Below, in pieces: positions 26,518 through 35,664 of a stretch of 64,000 bases of DNA. The translations under genes and the position numbers were made by a program. The stretch's first letter is position 1. Each line of letters starts with the position of its first letter. This DNA is from Amycolatopsis acididurans (lineage in GTDB: Bacteria; Actinomycetota; Actinomycetes; Mycobacteriales; Pseudonocardiaceae), in assembly GCF_012328925.1 (NCBI RefSeq), contig NZ_JAAXLS010000002.1:496001-560000 (forward strand). The letters are read 5' to 3'. Below the pieces are notes generated by a model. That model saw nothing but the letters and a program-made list of their open reading frames with translations, ran no database searches and was not told where the DNA came from.

Positions 26518-27621
26518 CTAGTTCCTTTCTTTCAGGTTCCGGGCGAGCTCCGCCAGCACCGTCTCGGTGTCGCGGCCCGGCTCGGGCGCGGCTGCCGGCG
26601 TGCCGGGCACTGTCCGGCTGAAACGCGGTGCCGGGGCGGGCTGGCGCACGCCGTCGATTTCGACGAAGACGTCGCGCGCTCGCAGGTGCGGATCGGTCAT
26701 GGCGTCCGAGAGTCCGTACACCGGGCTCACGCAGGCGTCGGTTCCGGCGAACACCTCGACCCAGTCCGGGCGCGACCGGGCGGCGAACAACTCGCCGAGT
26801 CTCGTCCGGATCGCGGGCCAGTTGGCGGGATCGGTGCGGTTCTCGCTGAGGACCGCGTCGCCGCTGGCGCCCAATCCGGTCAACAGGGCTTCGTAGAACT
26901 GGTCTTCGAGGGCGCCGACCGAGATGTGATCCCCGTCCGCGCACCGGTAGGTCGTGTAGTAGGGCGCGGACCCGTCGAGGAAGTTGCCGCCGCGCACGGG
27001 TTTCCACCGGCCGGCCGCGATCAGGCCGTGGATGAGGGCGGTCAGCGTCGCGGTCCCGTCCACGATCGCCGCGTCGACGACCTGTCCCTCCCCGGTGGCC
27101 CGGGCGTGCAGGAGCGCGGCGAGCACGCCGACGGCCAGCAGCATGCCTCCGCCGCCGAAGTCGCCGAGCAGGTTCAGGGGCAGGACCGGTGGGCCCTCCG
27201 CGGTACCGATCGCTCCGAGCGCTCCGGCGACCGAGATGTAGTTGACGTCGTGGCCGGCCATCGACGCGTAGGGACCGTCCTGGCCCCAGCCGGTCATCCG
27301 GCCGTACACCAGCCGCGGATTGCGGGCCAGGCAGGTCTCGGGGCCCAGTCCGAGGCGCTCGGTGACCCCGGGCCGGAACCCTTCGATGAGCGCGTCGGCT
27401 CCCGCGACGAGGTCGAGCACCGTATCGGCCGCCCCCGGCTGTTTCAGGTCGAGTGCGATGGACCGGCGGCCCCGGCCGAGGACGTCCACCTTGGCGAGTC
27501 CCGGCCGCTCGACGCGGATGACGTCCGCGCCGAGGTCCGCGAGCAGCATGCCGCAGAACGGACCGGGTCCGAGACCGAGCAGCTCGATGATCCGGATTCC
27601 CTTGAGTGGTCCCGTCTTCAT
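26518..27621 (-). CDS. CaiB/BaiF family: alpha-methylacyl-CoA racemase-like
   Basis: A 367-residue family-III CoA-transferase-fold protein. The AMACR catalytic pair appears to be present: His in AGHDVNYISVAGAL and Asp in LLGDFGGGGMLLAVGVLAALLHA, where true CoA transferases have a single Asp nucleophile. It would epimerise 2-methyl-branched acyl-CoAs so that a stereospecific acyl-CoA dehydrogenase can act. I chose the ATG at 27621, which overlaps the CoA-ligase stop by 1 bp (TGATG). Its presence suggests a methyl-branched side chain in the substrate. Confidence 0.85.
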   Translation of the reverse strand: MKTGPLKGIRIIELLGLGPGPFCGMLLADLGADVIRVERPGLAKVDVLGRGRRSIALDLKQPGAADTVLDLVAGADALIEGFRPGVTERLGLGPETCLARNPRLVYGRMTGWGQDGPYASMAGHDVNYISVAGALGAIGTAEGPPVLPLNLLGDFGGGGMLLAVGVLAALLHARATGEGQVVDAAIVDGTATLTALIHGLIAAGRWKPVRGGNFLDGSAPYYTTYRCADGDHISVGALEDQFYEALLTGLGASGDAVLSENRTDPANWPAIRTRLGELFAARSRPDWVEVFAGTDACVSPVYGLSDAMTDPHLRARDVFVEIDGVRQPAPAPRFSRTVPGTPAAAPEPGRDTETVLAELARNLKERN

Positions 27622-29165
27622 CAGATGCGCTCCTGCTCGTTTCGCCACAGCTCTGCACGCAGCACCCGGCGCAGCAGCTTGCCGACGTCGGAGCGCGGCA
27701 CCTCAGACCGGAACTCGACGGTGCGCGGCACCTTGAACCCGGCGATCTGGCCGCGCAGGTATGCGCGCAGTGCCTGGGCATCCACGTTTTCCCGCCGTGG
27801 CACGACGACCGCGTGCACACGCTCGCCCCACTCCGCGTCCGGTGCGCCCACCACGCAGGAGTCGAGCACGTCCGGATGCGCCGCCAGGGCTTGCTCGATC
27901 TCCGCAGGGTAGATGTTGACCCCGCCCGAGATGATGGTGTCGGCCGCGCGGTCGCAGAGGAACAGGTACCCGTCCGGGTCCAGGTAGCCGATGTCGCCGA
28001 GGGTGTTGAACCCCGCTTCGCGGCTGGCCGCGGTCTTGTCCGGGTCACGGTGGTACTCGAACGCCATGGCGGAGTTGGCGAAGAAGACCCGGCCGATCTC
28101 GCCGGGAGGCAGGTCCCGGCCTTCCTCGTCGAGGATCCGCAGGGCGACGTTCTTCCTCGCCCTGCCGACACTTCCGGGATGGGCGAGCCATTCTTCGGCG
28201 GAGATGAACGTGGCGCTGCCTTCGGTGCCGCCGTAGATTTCGTGCACGACCGGGCCGAGCCACTCGATCATGGCGCGCTTCACCGGGACCGGGCACGGCG
28301 CCGCGGTGTGCACGACCGACCGCACCGAGGACACGTCGTGCGCGAGCCGTTCCGCCGGCTCCAGGGCCAGCCATTGGGTGAACATCAACGGGACCAGGTA
28401 GGTCCACGTGATGTGCTCGTTCTCGATGATGCGCAAGGCCTCCAGCGCGTCCCAGCGCGGCAGGATCCGCACCGTGTGCCCCACTTCGAGGGCCTGAACG
28501 GCGTAGGCGAGGGGCGCGGCGTGGTACAGCGGTGCCACGGACAGGTAGCGGCCGTCCTCGTGGTCGGCGTGGTACAGCGCCGCCCTGGCGACGACCGCCT
28601 CGGCCGCCTGCTCGGGAGTCAGGTCGGGGATCGCCCTGCGGACGCCCTTGGGTCGTCCTGTCGTGCCGGAGGTGTAGAGCATGCGCTGGCCCGCGGACCG
28701 GACACGCGGTGTCTCGGCGGATTGCCCGGCGACGACGCCGGCCCAGGTCGGCGCGCCGTCGAGTTCCGGCTCGGTCTGCTCATCGAGCACGAGGATCTGG
28801 TGGCGACCCAGCCCGGCTTCGTCGGCTGCGGCGAGCGCGGCCGGAAGCAGTGCCCGGACGGTAAGCAGCGTCGAGGCACCGGCGTCCTGGACGACGTAGG
28901 CCATCTCGGCGGCGGTGAGGTGCCAGTTGAGCGGAGTGAAGTACAGCGGGAGCTGGGTCACCGCTCGTTCGGCCAGGATGATGTGGCGTCCGTTCGGTAG
29001 CAGCGCCACGACCGACCCGCCGGGCGGCGCACCGCGCGCGAGAAGGGCCGAGGACAGCCGGTTCGCGTCCGCTTTCAGCTCTGCGAACGTGACGGGCGGT
29101 GCGTCGCCGTCGATGATCGCGGGGCGATCGGGGGTGCGGGCGGCGTATCCGCTGAAATTTCTCAT
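27621..29165 (-). CDS. AMP-forming acyl-CoA synthetase (FadD-like)
   Basis: A 514-residue ANL-superfamily ligase: P-loop LYTSGTTGRPKGVRR, adenine site EIYGGTEGSA, hinge LGDIGYLDPDGYLFLCDRAADTIISGGVNIYPAEIE and C-terminal catalytic Lys in SDVGKLLRR. It activates a carboxylic acid to its CoA thioester with ATP. The ATG at 29165 overlaps the upstream acyl-CoA dehydrogenase stop by 4 bp. Close to the HIP/steroid-side-chain and terpenoid acid ligases in general layout; the substrate is not identifiable here. Confidence 0.92.
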   Translation of the reverse strand: MRNFSGYAARTPDRPAIIDGDAPPVTFAELKADANRLSSALLARGAPPGGSVVALLPNGRHIILAERAVTQLPLYFTPLNWHLTAAEMAYVVQDAGASTLLTVRALLPAALAAADEAGLGRHQILVLDEQTEPELDGAPTWAGVVAGQSAETPRVRSAGQRMLYTSGTTGRPKGVRRAIPDLTPEQAAEAVVARAALYHADHEDGRYLSVAPLYHAAPLAYAVQALEVGHTVRILPRWDALEALRIIENEHITWTYLVPLMFTQWLALEPAERLAHDVSSVRSVVHTAAPCPVPVKRAMIEWLGPVVHEIYGGTEGSATFISAEEWLAHPGSVGRARKNVALRILDEEGRDLPPGEIGRVFFANSAMAFEYHRDPDKTAASREAGFNTLGDIGYLDPDGYLFLCDRAADTIISGGVNIYPAEIEQALAAHPDVLDSCVVGAPDAEWGERVHAVVVPRRENVDAQALRAYLRGQIAGFKVPRTVEFRSEVPRSDVGKLLRRVLRAELWRNEQERI

Positions 29166-30301
29166 GACCGGTGTCCGCTCGACCCGATGACCTGATCGGC
29201 CAGTACCTGCCGGTGGTGTACGGGGTCGCCGAAGAGGTGGGCGGATGCCTTGGCGCGCCTGAGGTACAGATGCGTGTCGTGTTCCCAGGTGAACCCGATG
29301 CCGCCGTGGATCTGGAGCATGTCGGCTGCGCACTGTGTGTAGGCGTCCGAGCAGAACGCCGAGGCGAGGCTGATCGCCGTCGCGAGTTCGGGCGAACGGG
29401 TCTCGACCGCGTGGATCAGGTGGTGGGCGGCGGAGCGAGCGGACTCGACTCGCGCGAGCATGTCGGCGCACTTGTGTTTGATCGCCTGGTAGGAGCCGAT
29501 GATCCGGCCGAACTGGACGCGTTGGCCGGCATAGGCGGCGCTGAGCTCCAGGCACTGCTCGGCGCCCCCGACCTGGCCGGCCGCCAGGCACGCCAGGGCA
29601 GCGGCCATGGCGTCGTTCACGGCGGCGACGACAGCGTCGTGCCCGCGATCCGCACCGAGACGGACGGCTCCGGCAGCTGCGAAGTCGAGACCGCCCAGGG
29701 GCTGAGTGCGATCGAGGCAGTCGAGCAGCCGCACGGTCACGCCCTGACCGTGCACGGGGACGGCGAACACTCCGAGCCCGTCGGGTGCGGTAGCGAGAAC
29801 CAGTACGAGATCGGCCGACGGCAGGTCCGTCACGTACGGGACCCGTCCGTCCAGCCGCCAGCCCTCCCCGTCGCAGCCGGCCCGGACGGTAATGGCGCCC
29901 GGCGTCCACCTGCCCTTGCTGTCGAGGTGGGCGACGGTGGCGATCGTGGTGCCGTCCGCGATGCCGGGGAGATACCGGCGCATCGCCACCTCGTCCGCCA
30001 GCGCGGTGAGCAGCCGGGGCGCCAGGACCGCGGTGGACAGGTAGGGCGCGGCCACGACCAGCCGGCCCAGTTCTTCGCACACGAAGGCGGCCTCGGTGAC
30101 TCCGGCGTCGGCTCCGCCGAACTCCGGCGGAACCAGCAGCCCGGTCGCGCCCATCACGGCCAGACCGGCCCACGCGTCGCGGTCGAACGGTGCTCCGCCG
30201 TCGACGGCGACCCGGCTGAGCGCTGTGGGCCACGAGCGTTGGAGGTAGCGGCGCACCTCCGCCTGGAAGGCGAGTTGTTCTCCGGTGGGTTCGAGCATCA
30301 T
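29162..30301 (-). CDS. Acyl-CoA dehydrogenase-like subunit without the C-terminal catalytic Glu
   Basis: A 379-residue ACAD-fold protein: LEPTGEQLAFQAEVRRYLQ at the N-terminus, PPEFGGADAGVTEAAFV, and a C-domain with FGRIIGSYQAIKHKCADMLARVESAR and MLQIHGGIGFTWEHDTHLYLRRAKASAHLFGDPVHHR. The GGTxE catalytic loop is absent, as in the non-catalytic or partner subunits of actinobacterial alpha2beta2 dehydrogenases such as ChsE1/ChsE2. A plausible partner is the Glu-containing gene at 31245. Start ATG 30301 or 30298, both overlapping the LLM stop. Confidence 0.87.
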   Translation of the reverse strand: MMLEPTGEQLAFQAEVRRYLQRSWPTALSRVAVDGGAPFDRDAWAGLAVMGATGLLVPPEFGGADAGVTEAAFVCEELGRLVVAAPYLSTAVLAPRLLTALADEVAMRRYLPGIADGTTIATVAHLDSKGRWTPGAITVRAGCDGEGWRLDGRVPYVTDLPSADLVLVLATAPDGLGVFAVPVHGQGVTVRLLDCLDRTQPLGGLDFAAAGAVRLGADRGHDAVVAAVNDAMAAALACLAAGQVGGAEQCLELSAAYAGQRVQFGRIIGSYQAIKHKCADMLARVESARSAAHHLIHAVETRSPELATAISLASAFCSDAYTQCAADMLQIHGGIGFTWEHDTHLYLRRAKASAHLFGDPVHHRQVLADQVIGSSGHRS

Positions 30302-31248
30302 GCGGCACCTGCCAGGTCTTCGACGAGCTCGGCGATCAGGTCGACCTGGTCGAGCGCGTCCTCGAACAGGAGGGAGAGGAAGATCCCGTCGACCACCGGG
30401 GCGAGCGCGGCGAGCTGATCCCGGCACTCGTCGGCGGTGCCGATGACGGCGAACCGGTCGAGCAGGTAGTCCTCGATGTCGGGGCGGTCGGCGAACAAGC
30501 CCGCCACCGGATTCGCGCCGGACCGGCCGTGCCAGGCGAAGTCGTAGCCGGCGTAGCGCTCGGCGAGGATTCCGTGCATCGCCGGCGGGACGTTCTTACC
30601 GGCGAAGGTGCCGGAGAAGTTGAACCGTGACGCGCTGATCGCCCGGGGCAGCATGCGCCGGCGGAGTTCGGCGGCCTCACCCGGGTGCCGGGCCACGGCC
30701 AGCCGCACCGAGCCCCACACCTCGAACGGTCCGCTATGGACACGCGCACGCGAGGCGGCGTCGCGAAGGCCGGTCAACGCGACGACATCGCGGCCCGCGC
30801 CGGCGATGATCCCGTCGGCACAGCGTCCGGCGACGTCCGTCACGCGGGGTCCGCTGGCGGCCACGAGAACCCGCTGTTCCGGCACGGCGTCGCGAAGCGC
30901 CGTCAGCGCCGCCTCCAGCTGTGCCACCGTCGCCGGAGCGAGGCCGAAGGTCCGCACGGCGGAGTCGCCCCGGCCCATCCCGAGGACGAACCTTCCCTCG
31001 CCTGCATGCCGGAAGGTGCGGGCGGCGCTGGCGTGCACCGACAGGTGCCGGGTGACCGGGTTGGTCACGCTTGTCAGGACGGTCAGCCGCTCCGTGGCCG
31101 CCAGCGCCTCGGTGCAGGCGCTGTAGAGCTCGGCGTAGTGCGGTGAGTCCCCGATACCCAGGCCCCAGAGCCCCGCCCTTTCGGCCCGGCGGGCCACCTG
31201 CCGGGTCAGCTCGGAACTGATCGGGAGCCAGTTCGCGCACAGCTTCAT
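30298..31248 (-). CDS. Luciferase-like (LLM), probably F420-dependent oxidoreductase
   Basis: A 316-residue bacterial-luciferase-fold protein: MKLCANWLPIS, GLWGLGIGDSPHY, LTSVTNPVTRHLSVHASAARTFRHAGEGRFVLGMGRGDSAV (residues about 58-98). These blocks resemble the F420-dependent methylene-H4MPT-reductase-like group common in actinobacteria. It could reduce or oxidise a CoA-ester intermediate. The ATG at 31248 and the stop at 30298 both overlap neighbours by about 4 bp, so it is embedded between two acyl-CoA dehydrogenases in the same transcript. Cofactor is inferred from family only. Confidence 0.82.
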   Translation of the reverse strand: MKLCANWLPISSELTRQVARRAERAGLWGLGIGDSPHYAELYSACTEALAATERLTVLTSVTNPVTRHLSVHASAARTFRHAGEGRFVLGMGRGDSAVRTFGLAPATVAQLEAALTALRDAVPEQRVLVAASGPRVTDVAGRCADGIIAGAGRDVVALTGLRDAASRARVHSGPFEVWGSVRLAVARHPGEAAELRRRMLPRAISASRFNFSGTFAGKNVPPAMHGILAERYAGYDFAWHGRSGANPVAGLFADRPDIEDYLLDRFAVIGTADECRDQLAALAPVVDGIFLSLLFEDALDQVDLIAELVEDLAGAA

Positions 31249-32447
31249 CCCACGACCTCCTGCCAGGGGGTGTGCCGGGTCGGGTCGGGCTCGCGCGGCA
31301 GTCCCAGCGCTCGCTCGGCGACCTGGTTGCGCAGCACCTCCGAGGTCCCGCCGGCGATGGTCTTCGCCTGAACGCGCAGATAGGCCCACACGTTGGCCCC
31401 GGTCCAGGCGTCCGCGGGGTCCCGTGCGAGGGCGGGCATCCCCGCGAGGTCGACCATCAACTGCTGCAACCGCTTCGTGTGCTCGGCCTGCAGGATTTTG
31501 TTGTACGGCGCGCCATTGCGGATCGGTCCGCGTCCGGAAACGCGCTCGACGGCGCCGCGGAGGTTGTTCAGCTCCACGATCCGGCTCTCGATGTAGACCC
31601 GGACGACCTCGTCCCGCTGGACCGGGCCCAGGCCGGCGGCGAAGTGCTCGATCAGCTCGCCGATCCCGCGCCCGACGACGGAACCGGGTGGTGCCGCGCC
31701 CGCGCCCGAGCCCGCCGTACGCTCGAAGGCGAGCACACCGCGCACGACCTCCCAGCCGGAGCCCGGATCGCCGAGGCGCAGCGAGTCGTCGACGACCACC
31801 CCGTCCAGGATCACCTCGTAGAACTCGGCGTCACCGGTCATCTGCTTGATCGGGCGGATGGTGACGCCGGGCGTGGACATGTCCACGCAGAACGTGGTCA
31901 GGCCGGCGTGCTTGGGCACCGACGCATCCGTGCGGACGAGCGCGAGACCGTAGGAGGCCAGGTTGGCCCGGCTGGTCCACATCTTGGTGCCGTCGAGGAT
32001 CCAGCGGTCCCCGTCCCGGCGGCCGCGCGTTCGCACGCCCGCGAGGTCCGAACCGGCCTCCGGTTCGCTGAACAACTGGCACCACAGCGCTTCGTTGCGG
32101 GCGATCGGCGGCAGCAGGCGCCGGCGCACTTCCTCCGTGCCGAACTTCAGGATGGCCGGGCCGACCCATGAGGTGCCGATCGCACTGGTGACGTTGCCGA
32201 TCCGCCACCGGCGAAGCTCGGTACGGATCGCCACCGCCTCATCAGGGCCGAGCCCACGGCCGCCGTACTCGGCCGGCCATTCAGGGGTCAGCCAGCCCGC
32301 TCCCGCGACCAGCCGGACGACCTCGTCAGCGGCCGGGGACGCCGCGAGTTCCTCGAGGGTCTCTGTGTCGTCGGCCGCGGCCGCCTTGGTCCAGGCCACT
32401 GGCAGACGGTCTTCCAGCAGGGCGCGGAAGTCGTCGAGCGCGCTCAC
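31245..32447 (-). CDS. Acyl-CoA dehydrogenase
   Basis: A 400-residue ACAD. Landmarks: EWPAEYGGRGLGPDEAVAIRTE, FSEPEAGSDLAGVRTRG, DGTKMWTSRANLASYG, QAEHTKRLQQLMVDLAG and C-terminal KTIAGGTSEVLRNQVAERALGLP with the catalytic Glu. FadE-type long loops resemble steroid and branched-chain side-chain dehydrogenases. The GTG at 32447 overlaps the upstream ACAD stop through GTGA. Confidence 0.92.
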   Translation of the reverse strand: MSALDDFRALLEDRLPVAWTKAAAADDTETLEELAASPAADEVVRLVAGAGWLTPEWPAEYGGRGLGPDEAVAIRTELRRWRIGNVTSAIGTSWVGPAILKFGTEEVRRRLLPPIARNEALWCQLFSEPEAGSDLAGVRTRGRRDGDRWILDGTKMWTSRANLASYGLALVRTDASVPKHAGLTTFCVDMSTPGVTIRPIKQMTGDAEFYEVILDGVVVDDSLRLGDPGSGWEVVRGVLAFERTAGSGAGAAPPGSVVGRGIGELIEHFAAGLGPVQRDEVVRVYIESRIVELNNLRGAVERVSGRGPIRNGAPYNKILQAEHTKRLQQLMVDLAGMPALARDPADAWTGANVWAYLRVQAKTIAGGTSEVLRNQVAERALGLPREPDPTRHTPWQEVVG

Positions 32448-33739
32448 ACCAGACCCGCCTTCCGGCCGTTCGTGGCGACCGGCGCGCGCTGGCTCGTCCG
32501 GCGGTCCAGCACCTGCCCGGCCAGCAGGTTGCGCATCACCTCGGCCGTGCCGCCACCGATGGACAATCCGCGTCCGTCGCGGAACAGCCGCTCCACCGGC
32601 CACCGCCGCGAGTACCCCCGGGCGCCGTGGATCTGGATCGCCTCGTTGGTGACCCGCTGCACCATCTCGCTCGAGAACAGCTTGGCCATGATCGTCTCGC
32701 GTTGCGGGGGAAAACCGTCGCCGCCGGCGCGGGCTGCGCGCCAGGTCAGCATGCGCGAGATCTCGACGTCCAGCGCCATGTCCGCGATCTTCCACTGCAG
32801 CCCCTGGAAATCGGCCAGCGGACGCCCGAACTGCCGCCGTGCCTTCAGGTGCGCGATGCTCGCGTCCAGCGCGCCCTGCCCGAGACCCGTGCACATCGCC
32901 GCGTTCCCGCACCGTTCGGGGTTGAACTGGTTCACCAGGATTTCCGCGCCGCGCTTGGAATCCGGCGATGGCTCGATCAGCACGTCGCGCGGCTCGATGC
33001 GCACGCCGTCGAACTCGTAGGCGCATTCGGCCACCCCGCGGATGCCCATCTTCGGCTCCACGATCGGGTCGGACATCCCGGCGGGTTTGCCCTCGATCAG
33101 TACCGCGCCGATCCCGTACGGCCCGACGGTGCCGGGCAGCCGGCAGAACACGATCATCGTGTCCGCCTCGCGCCCGCCGGTGATCCAGCACTTCAGGCCG
33201 TGCAGCCGGTATCCGTCGCCGTCCGGCCGCATCTCCGCCCGCAGGTCGGTGCCCGCGGTGCCGGCGCCGGGCTCGCTCATCGCGATGGCGAAATGCCGCT
33301 CACCGGAGGCGACTCCGGGCAGGATCCGCTGCCGTTGTTCGTCGTTGCCCAGCACGTGCACCGCCCGCCAAGGGCCGTTGAGGAAGGGCTGCGCGGCCAT
33401 GGCGCTGGACAGGCACGCGGCCGCGAGTTCCTCCACCACGATGCAGCCCGCGAACAGGCCCAGGCCGCGGCCCCCGAATTCGGCGGGCACCGTCGTGGCC
33501 AGCAGGCCCGACTCACGGATGGCGTCGATGGACCGCTGCGGGAACTCCTCCGACTCGTCCCAGTGCGCGGCCCAGGGCCGCAGTTCCTGTTGCGCCACTT
33601 CGCGGGCCAGCGCCCGCACCTCCCGCTGTTCGGGGGTCAGCTCCGCCCAGGAGCCACCGTCCACACCGGACCACCGGGAGTCCGGGGTCACCGGCTCCCA
33701 CACGTCATAGTCGGCGTCGAGGAACTGGTCGATAGTCAT
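32444..33739 (-). CDS. Acyl-CoA dehydrogenase
   Basis: A 431-residue ACAD with an N-terminal extension of about 40 residues. It has VPAEFGGRGLGLFAG, IAMSEPGAGTAGTDLRAE, HGLKCWITGG, and a C-terminal DGRGLSIGGGTAEVMRNLLAGQVL with catalytic Glu. It is followed by a polar tail (DRRTSQRAPVATNGRKAGLV). ATG at 33739 has AAGGGTGG upstream and overlaps the NDP-forming synthetase stop by 4 bp. The insertion AGTAGTD in the FAD-contact loop is slightly longer than the usual AGSDLA. Confidence 0.9.
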   Translation of the reverse strand: MTIDQFLDADYDVWEPVTPDSRWSGVDGGSWAELTPEQREVRALAREVAQQELRPWAAHWDESEEFPQRSIDAIRESGLLATTVPAEFGGRGLGLFAGCIVVEELAAACLSSAMAAQPFLNGPWRAVHVLGNDEQRQRILPGVASGERHFAIAMSEPGAGTAGTDLRAEMRPDGDGYRLHGLKCWITGGREADTMIVFCRLPGTVGPYGIGAVLIEGKPAGMSDPIVEPKMGIRGVAECAYEFDGVRIEPRDVLIEPSPDSKRGAEILVNQFNPERCGNAAMCTGLGQGALDASIAHLKARRQFGRPLADFQGLQWKIADMALDVEISRMLTWRAARAGGDGFPPQRETIMAKLFSSEMVQRVTNEAIQIHGARGYSRRWPVERLFRDGRGLSIGGGTAEVMRNLLAGQVLDRRTSQRAPVATNGRKAGLV

Positions 33740-35664
33740 GCTGAAACCACCCTTGCGTCGAGCGCGATCAGACGGGAGTCCACTTCCACCAGCGGGTTGC
33801 ATTCCACAAGGGACAGCCCGTGCCGGACCGCGAGATCTGTGAGCGTCGCGGCCGTTTCCGCGAGCAGTTCGGGAAGATGTGCGTACCGCGCCCCGGCGTT
33901 GCCGAACACGACGGCGCGCAGCCGTTCGGCGAGCCACTCCGGCGGGGCTCCCGCGGGCACGGTGACGGTGCGCCCGATGAGTTCGATGTGACCGCCGCCG
34001 AGCCCGGCCGCGGTCACGAGACCGAGCTGCGGGTCCCGCCGGATTCCGACGAACAGCTCGGGACCGGCGCGCAGCTGCTCGGCCACGATCACCGAAGGCG
34101 CGATCGCGAGCAGCTCGCGGGCCACGGCGGCGATGTCGTCCGGGCCCACGTCGAGCCGGACCCCGCCCTGTGCCGCCTTGTGCGCGATCGTCGCAAGATT
34201 GGCCTTGACCACCACCGGCCAGCCGAGTTCTCCGCCGGCTGCGACAGCGGCGTCGCTGTCGCGGCATTCGCGCCAGGCCGCGACCCGAACGCCCGCGGCG
34301 TCGAGGAACCGCACGCTCGATGCGGTGTCTTCGGTCCGGTAGGGCTGCGCCGAGCCGTCCGGTACCAGATCATCTGCCGTCGTGGGCTTGTCGGCGCCGC
34401 CGACGGTGAGCGCACGGACGGCGTTGCACGCCGCCTCCAGCGTCGGCAGCACGGGCTGCCCGGAGCGGACGTACCCGGCGACGGACGAGGCATCACCGTC
34501 GAGGACGGCCAGCACGACCGGAACGCCGTGATCCCCGGCGACGGCGGCCGCCTGTTCCGCGCGTCCGATCACCAGTACCGCGTCGACCTCGCCCGAGCCG
34601 ACGAGCGCCGCACGGACACGTGCGACGGCGCCGGTGTCACCGATGACCTGTGCGGTCACGTCGACCGGGTTGGTCACCGACGCGTAGGGGGGCAGCAGAT
34701 CCTGGAGAGCCCGCTTCGTGGCGTCGCCCAGCGGGCGGAGCGCGAGGCCGCGCTCGGCAAGCAGGTCCGCGGCGACGACACCGGCCCCGCCGGAGCCGGT
34801 GATCACACCGACGCGCGGTCCCCGCGCGGGCGGCAGCACCGACAGCGCGACCGTCGCGTCGACCAGTTCGCGGTCCGACCGCACGACGAGCGCGCCGTGC
34901 ATCAGGCACAGCTCGGTCAGCACCTCGTGGTCCGGGCTGACTGCCGCGGTGTGCGAGCGCGCGGCACCCGCCCCCGATTCCGACTCACCACCGAGCAGGA
35001 CGACGACGCGGACACCGGCGGCTCGGGCCTGCCCCAGCATCCGGTCCAGCGCCGGCACGTCACGCACACCCTCCAGGTACAGGGCGAGAGTGCGGGGGCG
35101 ATGAGTGACGCTCGCGACCAGTTCGGCGGCCAGCTCGACCGCGGAGTGGTCGTGTTCGTTGCCGGTTCCGATGAACCCGTCGTAGTCCACCCCGTGCCGC
35201 CGGGCAGCGCGCAGCAGCCGTGCGCCGAAGGCCCCACTCTGGGAGATCAGGAAGACACCGCTGCCAGACCGGCAGTCCGTCATGTCGTCGAACGCCTTCG
35301 CGAACGTGAGCATGGTCCGCGAGGGCGCGTAGTGCAGGCCGACGGTGTTCGGGCCCAGGATCCGGCTGCCCGCGGCGTACAACGTGGCCGTATCCCCGGT
35401 CTCGTCGAAACCCGAGGAGTAGACGATCACGTAGGCGGCGCGACCCGCGAGCCCGCTGACGACGCCGGGAACGGCCGCGGCGGGAACGGCGACGACGGCG
35501 ACGTCGACCTCGCCGTCGATCTCCCGCGGATCACGTGCCGGCACGATTTCCCCGGGATAGCCGGCTTCGCTCAGATGCCGGACGGTCCGGGCGCCCAGGC
35601 CGGTCTCCTTCGACAGCGAGCCGATCACCGCGACCCGCGACGGGCTGAGAAGTCGTTCGATCAT
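33736..35664 (-). CDS. NDP-forming acyl-CoA synthetase (CoA-binding, ligase and ATP-grasp domains)
   Basis: A 642-residue single-chain acyl-CoA synthetase of the ADP-forming type. The CoA-binding domain comes first (SPSRVAVIGSLSKETGLGARTVRHL). The succinyl-CoA-ligase-like domain follows with LISQSGAFGA and the phospho-His candidate in ARSHTAAV. A C-terminal ATP-grasp domain ends it (GWPVVVKANLATIAHKAAQGGVRLDV ... LVECNPLVEV). It makes or releases a CoA thioester with ATP/ADP and gives the operon a second, mechanistically different CoA ligase. The ATG at 35664 overlaps the crotonase stop by 4 bp. Confidence 0.9.
   Translation of the reverse strand: MIERLLSPSRVAVIGSLSKETGLGARTVRHLSEAGYPGEIVPARDPREIDGEVDVAVVAVPAAAVPGVVSGLAGRAAYVIVYSSGFDETGDTATLYAAGSRILGPNTVGLHYAPSRTMLTFAKAFDDMTDCRSGSGVFLISQSGAFGARLLRAARRHGVDYDGFIGTGNEHDHSAVELAAELVASVTHRPRTLALYLEGVRDVPALDRMLGQARAAGVRVVVLLGGESESGAGAARSHTAAVSPDHEVLTELCLMHGALVVRSDRELVDATVALSVLPPARGPRVGVITGSGGAGVVAADLLAERGLALRPLGDATKRALQDLLPPYASVTNPVDVTAQVIGDTGAVARVRAALVGSGEVDAVLVIGRAEQAAAVAGDHGVPVVLAVLDGDASSVAGYVRSGQPVLPTLEAACNAVRALTVGGADKPTTADDLVPDGSAQPYRTEDTASSVRFLDAAGVRVAAWRECRDSDAAVAAGGELGWPVVVKANLATIAHKAAQGGVRLDVGPDDIAAVARELLAIAPSVIVAEQLRAGPELFVGIRRDPQLGLVTAAGLGGGHIELIGRTVTVPAGAPPEWLAERLRAVVFGNAGARYAHLPELLAETAATLTDLAVRHGLSLVECNPLVEVDSRLIALDARVVSA

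Noticed and set aside
25874..28171. A 765-codon minus-strand frame across the ACAD, racemase and ligase genes
   Set aside because: It lies on the same strand in a different frame, is extremely Arg/Gly/Ala rich, and overlaps three genes with complete family motifs.
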